From Pyrrhosoma nymphula (taxonomy: Eukaryota > Arthropoda > Insecta > Odonata > Coenagrionidae), in the NCBI GenBank assembly GCA_963573305.1, contig OY754334.1, positions 88,347,848 through 88,411,847 on the forward strand: a stretch of 64,000 bases of DNA, read 5' to 3'. Below, piece after piece: positions 44,301-59,300 of this stretch (the first letter of the stretch is position 1; the number at the start of each line of letters is the position of its first letter). The notes under the pieces were generated by a model. That model ran no database searches. It was not told the origin of the DNA and saw only the letters and a list, made by a program, of their open reading frames with translations. A program made the translations under genes and the position numbers.

Positions 44301-47300
44301 AAAGATAACTGAATAACATCACTAAGTTCATTTTTGAAAGAATTAAAACGGTTATTGGGCGATCTATAGGCATCTAGGACACCTAAGCGAGTTCTTTTTG
44401 ACCTAAAAATAACAGCAGCACATTCATGTACCTTTTCGATATTATTTTTGAACTTAACAGGTTTAATGGATAACCCGGATTGACAGTACAGGCAGTCCCC
44501 GACTTTCGTACACAATGCGTTCCTGAAAACGTGTACGAAAGTCGAATGTACGAAAGTCGAACAATAGAGTCCCATACTAATTAGGGGCTACGTTCCTGGA
44601 GAGTTAAATATACATAGTAAAACCTCAAATCAATTGTAAGGGAATTTTATTTTCAATACAAAAGTTTAAAAATACATTAATTATATTGAAAACAATGTGT
44701 AATTACTTTAAAAACTACGTAGTCTTGATAAACGGTTCTAAAAGAATTCCGTTGTGTACTGAGTAAACATACGCATTTCTAAGTTTTCCCAATCAGAAAT
44801 TAACATTTCACTGATAACGTCCACTATAACTATAAAGACACAAAACAAGAAGCATCACGACATTTAATTTATGGACCCTTAAACTTGATGTAATTTAGAT
44901 TATTACAATTAAAGAAGCAACAAAAATTTCACAATTTCCTAAACCGGACAAAAGAAAATAAAATGACGTATCGTAGGTACAGGCCATAAAAAAACTTAGT
45001 GAATTTCGCATGCACTTCACAGCATTTCATACATGGTCTATAATTTTATCTTTCCCCTTTACTATTGAACACACAGTTGAACAGCTTAAGTCCAATAATC
45101 GTCCGATCGCAGCAAAAGATCCTCCCAGTTCAGCACGTCTAATAATTCCCAACTCTCTTTTCAGGCACATCATATTTTCGTTTTCCACTCATTCTAATCA
45201 TACGATATTAATTGAATTCAGTAAATAAACAAGTTATACCTTGCTCTAAGTCAGCATGCCCACGGTCGTGTATACTAGCGATCAAGAATGCCAGATGTAA
45301 CAATTGAATGCTGTGATGCGCAATGCACCATCGTGGGTAATTCAAAAGTTCGCGGGAAATTCAAAAATACTGTTCGACAAATGTCCGAAAGTTCGAATTT
45401 AGTGTCCGAAAGTCAAATATAAGGTATCAATTAGGAGCGTACGAAAGTGTGAATTGTACGAAAGTCGAGTGTACGAAAGTCGAGGACTGCCTGTATGCTG
45501 CAATATCCCCACCTCTATTGTCACTCTTGCAGAAATGTGCGCCAATTTTCATTCCATTAATTGCATAGCACTTAACTTCCTCACCAAACAACCAGTGTTC
45601 GGTTAACAGGAGTACATCACATTTTTTTTTCTTGAAGAAGTATTTCAAGATCCGTCACTTTATTTCTAATTGACTGAATGTTTAGATATAAAAATCTGAG
45701 CAAGTGGCTCTTACGGTCAACATCTAGTCTCTTTCGCACTTGACATCTATCTTGAGATTTACCCATTAAATAGTTCTTACTAAGAAAAACCCTTTCAATG
45801 CCAGTGTTTACAGGCCAAAGGCTGGGATCAATCAACCTTTTCAAAACATTAAAATCAGTTGCGATCTTAAAAGATGCGTATTTACCTTTTGCGTTCAAAG
45901 TTTCAACATCCACTGAGGTCTTCAATTTGGAATCTAACTACTTTCTTAACTCGTGGAATTTCGTCTCCGGAGCTAAACGCCAGATATGGACAAAACCCTT
46001 CCTCACCACCGCCTTGAAAGGGGATTCCGCATTGATATTTGCCTTACCAAACACGCAAATTTCGTCATTGCTTCTTATTCACAATTCCCTTAAGGCCTGC
46101 ATCGTCAGGATTTTCTTTCACCTGCTGATTGTTCACACTGTTCGAATCAGCCGTTGCTTCCGATTCCTTTAGCTTATGATTACTACTTACAAAAAGCAAT
46201 GTAGCAATCTGCGAGGACATTGCATCAGTACTGGAGGTGTTTTGATGTGTATGACCACCCTGTTGCTACAAGGTGATGGCGTCTGCCCTGTCATTTCTTG
46301 TTGGTGATTATCCATCGCAGATTTTACAGGATAATCCACTCAGCATTCTTGAATAGAACTTCACGTTGTTTGAAGGCGAATCAATGGCAGGTGATAGTCT
46401 TCTCGGGTATTAGCTCACTTTTCAGCACACCACTACAACATTTCAGAGAACGTACTTTTACTTCCTCAATTTCTTTCTTCTTACACTTAAGTACTTCATT
46501 GTATTGCAATGAGGTTATTACACAGCACTTCAAATCTGGAACTGAGATCCACATGGCTGCTCACCAGTTGTGTCATCATATCGTTAACGTCATGCAAAAG
46601 TCATGATGGCATGATTTGGCAATTTTTGCACCGATAAGTCAATTCACTATTATTTCTTAGGGCATTCAAGCAACCCTTATTAAGATTAGTGCAATGCACA
46701 TGTAATTTAGCATTGCAGTTAAACTCGCAAACTATAAATTTGCTATTTTTATCAAAAACTTCAGAGCAATTGTTACACACATCCTTCACAGTCGCCATCT
46801 TGCGTAATTTTAATAATGTGATGAGACACCATTTGGTGGCTAAGGCATTCTAAACCGTATTTGAAAATTTTGTATTTAATATGCAAACAAAAATGTCACC
46901 AACAACACCGTCTGAAACATTTTATCTCTTATCAATTACAAGCTGCAATCCCAAAAGGTGGCGTAATGACAAAGGGCAGACGCTTGTGAAATTCGAGCTC
47001 AAATGTCTTGCTAATAGCTTCCCCCGTAAAAGAATACATTGTCCCTCCATGTAATAGAAAAATATATCTTACATTTCACATTGTAAGCGTCGCTTGATGA
47101 TTCAATGAAAACATTACTTTGAAGCCAATTGGTGTCTTACTATAATTGCCCAGCAACATAGAAATACGCCATATGGTGGCTCACCAGCATTTGCAGTTCT
47201 GTGAGATGTCATACAGTGACGTGTGGCAGAGATCGTGTCTTACACATTTTGAAATATTTTCGACTTCTCTCCGAGTGATTCCTGCTTCTACACTTGTTCT

Positions 47301-50300
47301 GTTTCTTCAGCTAAAACTCTGTAAGTAGCATATTTTAATTGTTATTGATTTCATAATATTTTTTTGGTAATTCATGTTGTATATATTATTTAAGTTGATT
47401 GTAATAAATATTCTTCCTTAGGCTTATATGTTCAATTTGGAATGGATCCTCAACCATCAACTTCTGGGGTGGGTCGCAAGAAGAGGATGAGTGCCATTAT
47501 AAGGGAGGATGAAATGGAAAAGGCTTTGATTGAGGAAAGTGTCTCTGATTTAGAAACGTCGGAAGAGGAAATTCTGGAGCAAATTGACCTATGGACTTAT
47601 CTCACGATGTCGTATAGCAGCGGTTGAATTAATTTTCAGACCACTACTTACAATTTATTGTATTTCTTAACTTTATTTTCTTTTTAAGCTTTACATAAAG
47701 TAGATCGAGAACTTCTCTTTCCTTTTCAATTCGACAATCAAATCAACAACTTTCCTCTTTTTGTTTTCTCCCTGGCAACCTCGAGACTAAAAGGTATTGA
47801 GGGTTTTCTTTATCATTTAGACATATACGTCAACGACGTCTTGGATGACGAGGAATAGCCGGGTATCCTAAGTGAGGTAGAAAAGTGTATTGTTTGGTTT
47901 ATGGACCGGCAACAAACCACCAGCGATATTACTTTTACTGGCAATGCTGAAATGAGGGTACCCAATCCTGGCAACAATCCCTTAGGTTATTTTACTCTTC
48001 TGGCAGACAAATTGATGCTCAATTTAATTCTAAAAGAGACGAACATTTATGGGAAGATAAGATTGAAGGAGAAGTGGATTGATATGAGCTTGGAAGAGTT
48101 CCACATGTTTCTAGGGGTTGTATTCTTGATGAGAATTGTGAGACTTCCTATTATTACCCAATATTGGAGCAAAAATGACCTCTTTGATTTTCCTGTTTTT
48201 ACGGAAGCAATGTCGAGGGATAGATTTCTAGTTATATTGTGAGCTCTCCATTTTGGTAGGAACCCCCTTCCTGATGAGCCAAAACCAGAAGATCCCCTGT
48301 ATAAGATTAGAAATATTGTCAAAACCTTCGGAAATAACATGAAAAACATTTAGTATCGAAAGAAGGAACTTAGCCTGAACGAATCGATGGTTGTATGGAG
48401 GGGGAGATTATATTTTCGGCAGTATAATCAAGGCCAAAGCCACAAATATGGGGTCTAAATCTATATGTTGTCAGAGCCAGATGGTCTTGTTTTAAATAAT
48501 TTGAATTAAACTGAATCCCGAGACAAAAAAGTAGGTGGAACTGGCCATACTGAAAAAGTAGTTAAGAAACTTCTTTCAGACTACAAGAGTGTCGGGCACT
48601 CTGTATACATGGACAATTTCTACAATGGTCCAAATTTGTCGCCAGAATTATTTTTTTAAAATATTTTTCAACGGGAACATTACGGCCATCCAGAATGGGG
48701 GTTCCTAAAGATGTAATAACAAAAAAAACTGAAAAAAGGGAAATGTATTAGCCACTATACAAAGGAGGGTCTCTGCGTTACTAAATGGAAGGAAAGAAGG
48801 GAAGTTTATACCTTATCCACTGAATTTGGTGGTGAATTATTGAAATTCATCAACAAGAGAGGGAAAGAAGAAGAAAAACCTGTGCAGGTCATACAGTTCA
48901 ATAAGCACATGGGTGGAATTGATAGGGCAGACCAGCTTTTATCCTATTATTACGTCGAAAGACGGACAATTAGATGGAATATCAGGGTTGACCTTCACTT
49001 CTTAGAGTTGTGCTTAGTAAATACATATATTCTTTACAACAGGTTTAGTGGGAGTAAGTTGTCCCTATTGCAATTTAGAGAATGTATAATTAGAATATTG
49101 ATGAAAACAGATTCTTTGGTGACAAAAACATTTAAAAGAAAATCGACAAAAAATTCACTTTCCAAAATGTATAAAAGGGGACACCGGGGGAAAACAAAAA
49201 GACGAAAATGTAAACTCTGCCTCCAAAATAAGATAAGGAAAGACGTTTCTTTTCATTGTGCCATGTGTCCTGATGAACCTGCGTTTTGTATAGAGCCATG
49301 CTTCCAATTGTACTATGGTTATTAAAAATTTGTTTCTTTTTTATTGAATTTCAGTCAACTAAATTTGAATAATTTTTCGTTTGGTTTTCATGTTTATTCC
49401 TTAGTATTACCTGTGCTATTACATTATTATTGAAGTACTAGTGTTGTAATTTACACATTTTATGATATATATTGATTGTATAAATAATTATATTATTTAC
49501 TGTATTTTGTTGTAAATGTATGTAATAATTGTGATGCACGTGTATTTCTGAATGTAGACGTGATATAAATTCACTTTTGTTGCAAACATTCTTTTTTATT
49601 TTCAACATGTTCAGCTCTGGGGACTACTCGAGTGGCCCTCATGTCTCACTGCTGGTGATTCATAACTGCTCCCGCAATTCCCTTCTCGCTTGTTTTTATT
49701 GCTCTTAAGTACGTGGCTACCCAATCCAATGATCCTCCAATTTCTCTTTAGCCGTCAACAAAACTCACTATCTGCATCGTTTTTTTCTCACTTGTTCTGT
49801 TTCACCTGGCACGAGATCAGAGCATGGTAGAGAATCGTAGACAGGGTCTTCTCCCAACTCAAGTGGACAATATGGCCGAGAATAAGATCTCAGGCAATGG
49901 CATAACAAATGTCACGCACAAAGTGTAATTTCAAAAACAACATATTGCGTTCCAAACCTTAATGCAGAAAAGTGCCATTAGCAGTCTTTTTTAATTTACT
50001 CGCCTTCTAAACACCTTTAAACATCTCTAAGTTGCCGCACCAGCATTACAAATAGCAACACCAGCATTTGGGGAAACTATTTTCCATGTAACTTCAAGGA
50101 GAATTGGAGAAAGGAAAGAACAGATAACTTGAAAGCTAGAATTATAAATTCCATGGCGAGTATTGCAGGATTGCATACCTTGAGTTCCTTGCAAAAGAGC
50201 GGGGTACTCAAATACGCGTCCTAATTAAATTAATTAGTTTTGTAATAATAGGAATTATTTTAACAATTTTCTATTAAATTTTAGCGTAAGGCCAAATGAA

Positions 50301-53300
50301 TTGTGCAAAAAAACAATCCGATTTTCATGAAATGACAATAAAAATACTCCCTGTTTGAATGTGTTTAAATAAACTTTCTAACTCATGCCAGGGTATCCAC
50401 TAGCCTGGATAACCAGGAAAAGTCATGAAATCTGGGAAAACACCTTGGAAAAATGTGAATTCACATTAAAATATTTTACTTCGGTGCAGGTAAATGAGAG
50501 AGAGTTCATTAAAGAGTATTGTGGGCAGAAACAGAATTGAACCGAATAAGAGTAAAGTAATCTTCCATACTATGTAAAGCACTATTTAGTCTGGCTGTTG
50601 GATGGATTAACTTTGTGAAGAAATTAGATAAACAGGGCTCTTTAGATTTACAATGATCCTTTGCTATAAATGCACTTGTTGCTTGCAATTTTCTGCTAAG
50701 TACATACATATTATGGACTCTTATATACTCTTTATGTTAAATTGTGTTACCCTACTTATATGCATCGTTTGAGAGTTAGTTTCAATTCAAGGCTCATGCT
50801 TTGATGTTGGTATCCCCAGAATTTGACAACTCTTCAATAGTATTTTTATCTTTGGAGGGATGTATTTCTTGGGGAAATTAAAGCCACAGTCACTGATGCA
50901 TTGTCTCTGTAGACAATTGATGATGTGTGTTGTGGAACATGAAAAATCTCAGTTTTTATCATGGTTTAGATTTCTGGTTGTATACACGAAATACCAATTG
51001 CTGGCTAAATGCAGAATTGCCCTAGCTCTTAGCCCTAAAATTTAAAAATTATAACTGGGTAGATACCAGTTTTTCTGATCCTAATCTGTAGTACACTTGC
51101 CGATAATGGGATACTAATCTTTTTCAAAAGCTCCATTTTATAGCAATTCGACTGCTGAATTGTAATTCACTCTATAGTCAAGGCATTGCTAATAAAGCTG
51201 AATTCACCAAGCCTCTGCGCCTCTTTCTAAAAATTTAAATGCCAATGTATCTATTAAAAATGGTCAATGTGTCTTAAAATATTGGTTCAGCCTGTGCCAT
51301 AAATACTTAGCTATATCGACATTGGTAGATATTAAGCAAGCCAGCCCTACATTAAGCTAAGCATTTAGAGTTATATTAAGGCAGGAAATACCTACAGAAA
51401 TATTTTAAAAATATTATTCCATTACAAATGACAATATATTTATATATCAGGATATTCAAGTGTGTCAGCATTGAGAATTTTTATCTGTCGCTATTATTCA
51501 CATGAAAGTAGAAAAATGGCTAAAATTTGAACCCAATTACTCTCTGGATGGACAAAAGTTTTTGAAAGTAAGGGTTATCCTTGCTAAAGTTGGTCAAGGA
51601 ATATTTTTGCATTTAAGTTAAATGACTGTGAATAACTGTGCATGGGGTGGAAAGCCATTTTGTTTTAATTCTATGTCCTTTTACAATGTCTCCCTCATGA
51701 GTGCCCTTCAAAGAGGCCTGCCTGACTGTTCTCTTATGATTCACCCTCAAGAATAAAGGAATAATGATTGATTTCTCATGCTAAGGTTGGATTTTGTATG
51801 GAGGAATTTAATTTTAAGCCCTTCACATTTTTCTATTAATTTTACAGGACTAAACCATGAGCAAAATATGAAAAAAATGAGGTTGTTGACATTCATGCAA
51901 CTTGCTGAAAGCAATTCGGAAATGACTTTTGACACCATCCAGCGTGAACTTCAGCTTGCACCAGAAGAAGTTGAGCCTTTTATCATTGATGGTGAGAATG
52001 GAATATTTTTATTAACTCTGTTGTTTGGAAATTCCATAAAAAATAGCTCTTTGACTTGACTACTACTCTAAGTCTATGTATACATGAAGGTGCAAAGATA
52101 ATATAATTTGTCCTAAATGTTTATTGTTATAAAAGGAGGGTGTTTACATACTGAAATTTTGGAAATGTTCTTGCTTATCTTGTGTATCTTACGAATGACT
52201 CTAATTTAATGCCAAATGTTGGCCATAAATTGAATGATGATGATGTGATCCTTAGTAATTTTGCCATAGATAGCTTCTAGGGAATGCTAATACATGCTAT
52301 GTGAAGACATTTAATTTCTTTTCGTACAATATTTGTCAAATAAGACATCAATGGTTCTCGTTAGGAAAAAACGATACTTGTGTTAACCTGCAAAAAGGAA
52401 AGCTGAAATAGCAGGGTAATACTGCAGAGTTTGGGGTTTTGAGAGAGACCCCTGTTGTTTTATGATGACTTAATAATTATAGTTAGGGATAGGAAAATTT
52501 CGCGAATTTAGGCACAAATGTCCTAGGAGTGGTAGTTATTTACAACATAATCCATACTGACTGGGGAAATGACTTTTGAACTCGCGAAATGTAGTGAATT
52601 GTGTCCTCAAACGCGAATTTTCAGTTTTTATGAGAAAATGGTTGTAAGTACAGTAAAACCCCCATACAACGAATTTGTTGGGACCGGAAAAATCATGCCT
52701 TCGATGTAGGGGGTTTTCGATGTATGGAGGTGGTGTGCGGGTTGCGTCTCCACAGTGGCATCCAAGTTTTCCGCGTGCTTTACGATGCAAGTCGAGTAAA
52801 TATCTCAATCTTGCTTTATTCACCATTAAAACCTTCCCTAGAGTGATGATAAACAATTTTTATTATTTACCATCAAATACCGTGGCTATCACCGCATTAT
52901 TTTCAATCTGTGTATTTCGAATTGAAATTATTGTTTTTTTCGTCGATTCTGCTCTATGCCTCATCGCTTACTTTAGTTATGGTCTGAAAGTAAAGGAGCG
53001 CCAAAATTAATGCCTAAGGATTACGTATTTTAAAGTGCTCCATAATTTTTCTGAGTATCTAGTCGATATTATTCTTAGAGCGCAATAATTTAAGGCAATA
53101 TCAATTGGCAGTTTTATGCAGCAATTTTGCTTGAAAGAGCACATATTGCCATTTAGACTTCCGAAATAAAACGCACTGTTGAAATCCCATTGAAATACCG
53201 GTAAATATCTATGTTCGTGACCAGAATATACAGTGTGTCCTCGTTTAACGTTGTTAACTCGTTCCTGAAAAAGTAGACGTTAAGCGAAACAACGTTAAAC

Positions 53301-56300
53301 GATGCAGTATTTTCCATAAGAAACAATGTAAAAAATTAAAATCGGTTCCTAACTCACCAATGGTAAAGGTATCATAGGGTCCAGTCTGGGAGAAATTCTT
53401 GTGTGAGAATAGTAGAAAAGTAAGGGGTATTCGATGAATGGGAAAGGAAAGTGAAAGAAATGCGCATTTATTAAACGTAAGAAAAAAAGGCGTGAGATTC
53501 TTAGTTTTGGAGAAAATAAAGTTTGAAAATGACCGAATTCGCGTATTTTTTGTGATATTTTGACGCCATATTGCGAGATTTTTGGAAGTCCCAGTAGAGG
53601 GATACGGACTAATTTCACATCTGAAATATGGCCTTACCCAACCCCCCCAACAACGTTGCGGGTCTGTGGAATGAAACAGGGTTGCTAAGGTGGGAAGTAC
53701 GCGGCGTCGAGAAGGCCATTTCTGAACGGAAAAATAGGTTATTTGGCGGATAGTTATGTTTTATTTTCACGAATACCCTTTCAAACCAATGGGGCGGCCC
53801 GCAGGTTGTTACACAATCCACCCCAATGGTTATTGGTTTGCGTAAAATTACGGCGAGAGGCGAGTTAGTGATGAAAGTTCCGTATGGAGGCAGTGGAATG
53901 TACCTCCAAAGATTATAGGGTAGCTCCGAGTGGTTACCCGTCCCTCCTGAGTATGATAAAGCCGTCGAAAAGCTGAAAATAGTTTTAAGTTGAAGGCGAG
54001 AAAAGTCATGGGCGGTGGGTATAGAAAATGAAGACACTGCTCGACCGCTGCGCCAACTGGGGGAACTAGGACGAAAAGGTCAGTATTTCAAATATGGCGT
54101 CCAGAAGTAGATTCACATCACCGGTTTAAGTGAATAGTTTACGAAAGAAAAAGGATTAATGAAGCAAACGAAAGTTAAGTATAAATTCGCATATGTAGCG
54201 TAGCAATATAAGTGAAATAGGTGGTATAAGGTGGTCGGGAAGCAGGTGAAATTAATTTTCTCCCAGACTGGACGCTATGATACTAATACTACGGCGTATT
54301 TTAATTACGCTGGCAGTCAAACAGATGATTTCACTAGTCAGAGAACTTCATATCTTAGATGAAACAAACTGATTAGGCATTTTTAAAACAATTTCCCTCC
54401 TACATTTCTGATATTTAGTGCTGTTAGCACCGGTTTCCCTCTGAGTAAATAGAATTTTTTCCTCACTGCGGGAGCGTGCGCATGCGAATGCAGTGAAGGG
54501 CAAAAATTTCGCTCGCTGCGATCGCGAAGACGTAGGATATCAATTAAAATAGTGAGTGAACTAGGGAAACTCGGTGCTGTGTACAAAATTTTTGTTATTT
54601 CGTAACAATGTTTTAGGAACAGTATCACCCTCGACGATTTACTGCATCACGGAGGGTTTAGAAAATTTCCTCTTGCACACTAATTCAACACGAAAAACAC
54701 GTTTTCGATTCACCTCAAACAGTAGTAAATCAACTTTTTCTTCCACCAGTTCTACCTTATGGCGGCATGGGATTTTCAGGTATTTTTTCCCGTAGATATC
54801 TGCCCCTGAATCTACCATTCGGACATGGTATTATTGATACCATGCGATTCAAGATGGTATACTAACGTTGGTTTGAGTTTTAAATCACCCGATGCATTGC
54901 CCCCCAATAACAGCGTAGTAAATAATAAGCAAACATACAATTATGAAACAAAACAACGCAATAATAATTCGCTCAGGTGAACTTTTGACACACGCTATGA
55001 GGAGTTAACGTCACACTTTTCCGCCAAATGGAAATTACGCATTAGATGCGCCAAATTCCTATTCGTTATTCATTTTTTTTTGGTTGCGCAAAATCTGAAC
55101 AACGTTATCGCGAAGCACTGACGACGTTGAACGATTAAGGGTTTTAATTGTTGGACAACGTTATCGCGAAACAACGTTAAACGGGACAACGTTAAACGAG
55201 GACACACTGTACTAGATATCGATAAACGACGATGGAAGTTAGGTGGGGCGAGTTAGTTACCACGAGTAAAAACGTGGCAGTCGGCAATTCACTGAGGTCA
55301 CAATGGCAATCTCAGATGATAATGCTTTGACGATGCCGTTAACGCGTGTAAGAGGCGCACCCCTCTTTTCATGCGTCAAAGTTGAAGAAAATATTTTGGG
55401 GCGTTTTTTTCTCCTATTGCGAGGTGTTGCGGGCCTAACTTCGAATTTTCGGCCATTATCAAAGCCGCTTGCGATATTCTCTTATAATTTACGCGGCATT
55501 TTTCATAGGCATGTATGGACCTCGGAGGCAAGTATTCACTTGTAGCCTTAGCCCTACAATGCTTGCATTGTTTATTGTCCTTTGGAATGAGTGGAGTAAT
55601 TGATATTCATTAAAATAAAACAAATCCGACCTCGCTACAATTCGTGTTTAGTTGGTAAGTGCGGACAGTCGCACAGAGCTCTGATTTAAAAATCCGAATC
55701 CCCCCACCGTTTTCCAAATGCACGAGTCATAGTCGCTGTAAGTCGCCTTTTAAAACGTGGTTAACTTTTACAAATTATATTTTGCTGTAAACGATGACGA
55801 GTGGGAATGCAAACACGTTAAATGCAAAATACCCAAGCGTCAGCCGCTTAAAAAACGAACGATAAGGCGTAGATACAACATCAAAACTTGAAAAAAAATC
55901 AAACTTTGGAAGAAATCATAACTTTCTGTGGAATTTAAAGCGTTTATTATTTCAATATGGTCCAACAAAAATCTTCAATGATTGACAAAATAAAAAAATT
56001 TCATGATTTACATAGAAACGGCTGACTTACTAGTGAGACGGGCGTCGCAGTACGGCGGTACGCGTGCGCATGTCCTGTCACAACTCGTAGATTTTCCCCG
56101 AAAAGACCTTATTGCCCCTATTGGTATGGAATAGTGCAACCTTATCCTTCCTCCATCTTCTAATGCACTTAGTCCGGCAGTGCGGTTTCCTACATCCTCA
56201 GTGTCTTGGAAGACTTAAAGCACTTTAATTTTTTCAACTACTATGAAAGGCCACAACTTTTTGCCCTTGTTCATTTTGGAATAACATTGACCTATGTTGA

Positions 56301-59300
56301 CCCATTCACAAATGTTAATATTCACAGAATTCTCTCAGTTGAGCTTAAGGCAGGTGCATACAGTTTAGTCACTCAAAGTTGTCCGGTGACAGAAAATGAG
56401 AAAGTTAGGGGGGTGGAAAATTACAGTGCTTGTACTTGTCGCGCGGCCAATCGCTGTCCCCCAATTGCACCCCACACCCTTGCCTTGTCATACAACAAGT
56501 TTTTAAAGTTATTAGGCAACTGCGTCCCCCGTAAACAAGCGAGCGAATGATACCCTCCCCTTGATGACTCACGCTAACCACCAAGGTCACTCAGCTCTCC
56601 AGGGACTTGCCTCAGCCAAGATACGAGCGGCGCGGCGGTAGGCGAGCGTAAGAGTGGCAACGCTGAGTTTTATGTTCCTAATGTTTGACATGGAACACAC
56701 TCGAACCCAGCCATGATGGAGGTGCTGCTCGCCGCCAATCCCAGATATTAAATTTTTCTTGTGCTGTTCTACTCATTCTGTGGCAAAATGTCGGCCGAGA
56801 ACGTTCTGTCTTCTGACAGTATGTACTGCCATTTCTGATTCTGAACTTCATCTACATCTACGATGTACCGTGCAAGCCACCACTAGGGTGTGTGGCACGG
56901 GGTGATTCCACACCAGGCATGCAGCACTCGTCCCAGAAAAAATCAGGACCTCGCATGCTCCTTCTGGCGCTAGGCGCAGGCCAAAAGCAGTCAGGAGAAA
57001 AGTGCGCAGTCCAACCGGAAACTGGGAGAGTGATACGTAATGAACATGCAAACATATCTTAGGCTGAATATAATAAACTTATCTTAGGTCGAATCACTGC
57101 TCGTTTCGTAGCCACTACCGCCCTGCCGCGATACTGCTCTGCTGCCCGCCGCTCATATCGTGACCGAGGCTCGAAGGCTGGCAGATAAAAAATTCGTGTA
57201 AGAGGCACACCCTCATTTTCGGCTGCGATTTCTGGGAAAAAGGTATCCTCAAGCAATCGAGCAAATATTAGGGCGATCTCGAGGAAACGCACCACTTGCC
57301 GGTTAACAGACCACATCCATCAAGGTTAAGATGGCAATAGCAATATTTGGATAGAGTAGAGAGGTTACTCCAGATTTTCCTTTGGGATGGGGACAGAGTA
57401 GATAAGAATTCGCTCTCATTGGTTGAACACCAACCAATGAGACCGATTCCACGAAGGAAAATCAAAGAAAATAAACATGAAAAAATTTATCGCCGACGGG
57501 AATGAACATGGTCCACAGGCAGGTGGACAGTCTTACGATAACCGTCCACTTGCCTCTCCCAAAATAAAATCCGATACCGAAAGGTAATTTGAAACCATTT
57601 TAGAGGAAAAATGGAGCTCCTCCCATTCACGGGGTCCCGGGAATGTCACCCAATACGGAAAAGTAATCTGATAGGATTTAAAAAGAGAAAATTAAGCTCC
57701 ATCCTCACCACATGAACCTTCGCAAATGAGGTGGGGTGGATGAGTAATGCACCAAGAAGGGAAGGGGGGAATACCAGTCAGTGACAGCCAGCCAGCCGTA
57801 ACCCAATACAGAAAGATACTATGACAAGATCAGATCAGGGGGGCTATTCTCTATCTCGAAGCTACTGATGCAGTAGCTTCGAAAAAGCTACCATAATTGG
57901 CTACCAACCGTATTCTCTAACTCGCGGGAGCTTTCTCAAGAACGTAATAGAAAGTGGAGAGAGGTTTGGCGAAAGGCGGGTATGTGAACATTTTTAAACC
58001 AAATCCACGGAAACTTCATTTCTGGTGACGTCATTCTTAGAACCAATGGGAAAGCTCGTCTCAATGTTTTCCCGTGGATAAAACTGGTGAACCCTGAAAA
58101 GGCCGTTTTAGATGGTGAAGATGTTCCTGCATCGTGTTTAGCGAAAAATTCCACACATTAAAAATCATGCGAGCAAAATTCTAAAATGTTTTATTTTTGC
58201 TCACATAATCTCGTGAACAATCTCGTGAATACGTAAGCACGACGTCCATCTTGGATGTTTTGATCAATTGAAATAAGATTGTTCGTAAATATATTCAGGA
58301 ATTAGGGTTCATGTCGATGATATGATTCAATATTATTCGTGCTATTTGCTTTCGTCAATTACTAGTTGCTTCAAATCATTTAAATAATATACGAAGATGA
58401 AGCTTTCAAAGTAAATGCAAAGGTGATACACGCTACCACGGCCCAATAAGTATCCCATTATGGGCTGGAATCACGTTACTTACCGAAGGTAAATATGGCT
58501 TTCCGTCACTCCATTTAATATCTTTTTTTGTGAAAAATACTGCAAATGGCAAAAATGACAAAGTAACCCAGTGAAAGTGCAATGAATGTGACATATTGAG
58601 AGTGCTATCTCAAATAACTACCTAAGAAGCTTTAAAATTTTGCCAAAGACAATGGAAGTTAGAAGAAAGAAAAGTAAAATATTTTTTGTGATGTATTAAA
58701 TTCTCACAATTTTTGACCCGACTCGATTTTGACCCGAGAGTGAAAAGACCCGACCCAAAGGTCGGGTCAGGACGATTACCCGACCCGAAATTTAAAAGGG
58801 CCCCGTCGACCCCTAATTTATTTATATATTTATTATGGGCCTAAGCCCAATTAGCACAAATGAATATATGTAGTTTGAAGTATGCATAATATTACAAATA
58901 AGGACAAAATTCGTGCTACAAAATATGTACAAGCAAAATTGAATCTACAAATCCGTATATTTTTAGATGAAGAAATCTAGTATGGCAAGTATAATTATTA
59001 TTGATGACTATCGTGCATCCTTGGTTAGTACATATGATGTTCTGTCATTTTTTTTCTGAAACCTTGAAGATAGACTGCGAATGCGTGACATTAAGGGAAT
59101 GGAACTGCATGACATTTTGCCCATATTATCATAATCATCAAGTGCTTGTCATTCACGGTTTGTAAAAACTGTTTCATGTGCTGATGTGCACAGCATATGT
59201 GGTTCAGTCATTTCTCAATCAGTTGGATGAAAAGATTCACTCATACTTAGAACTTTTTCACAGAATTCATTGTGGACCCAAAAAAGTAGGGTTGAAAGGG

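Noticed and set aside
53615..54037. 140-codon minus-strand frame as a host gene
   Set aside because: It lies wholly inside the 909-bp inverted-repeat element and has no recognisable domain.
55303..55545. 80-codon plus-strand frame as a gene
   Set aside because: It contains a dispersed repeat word also found at 57.2 kb and has no family resemblance or supported splice sites.
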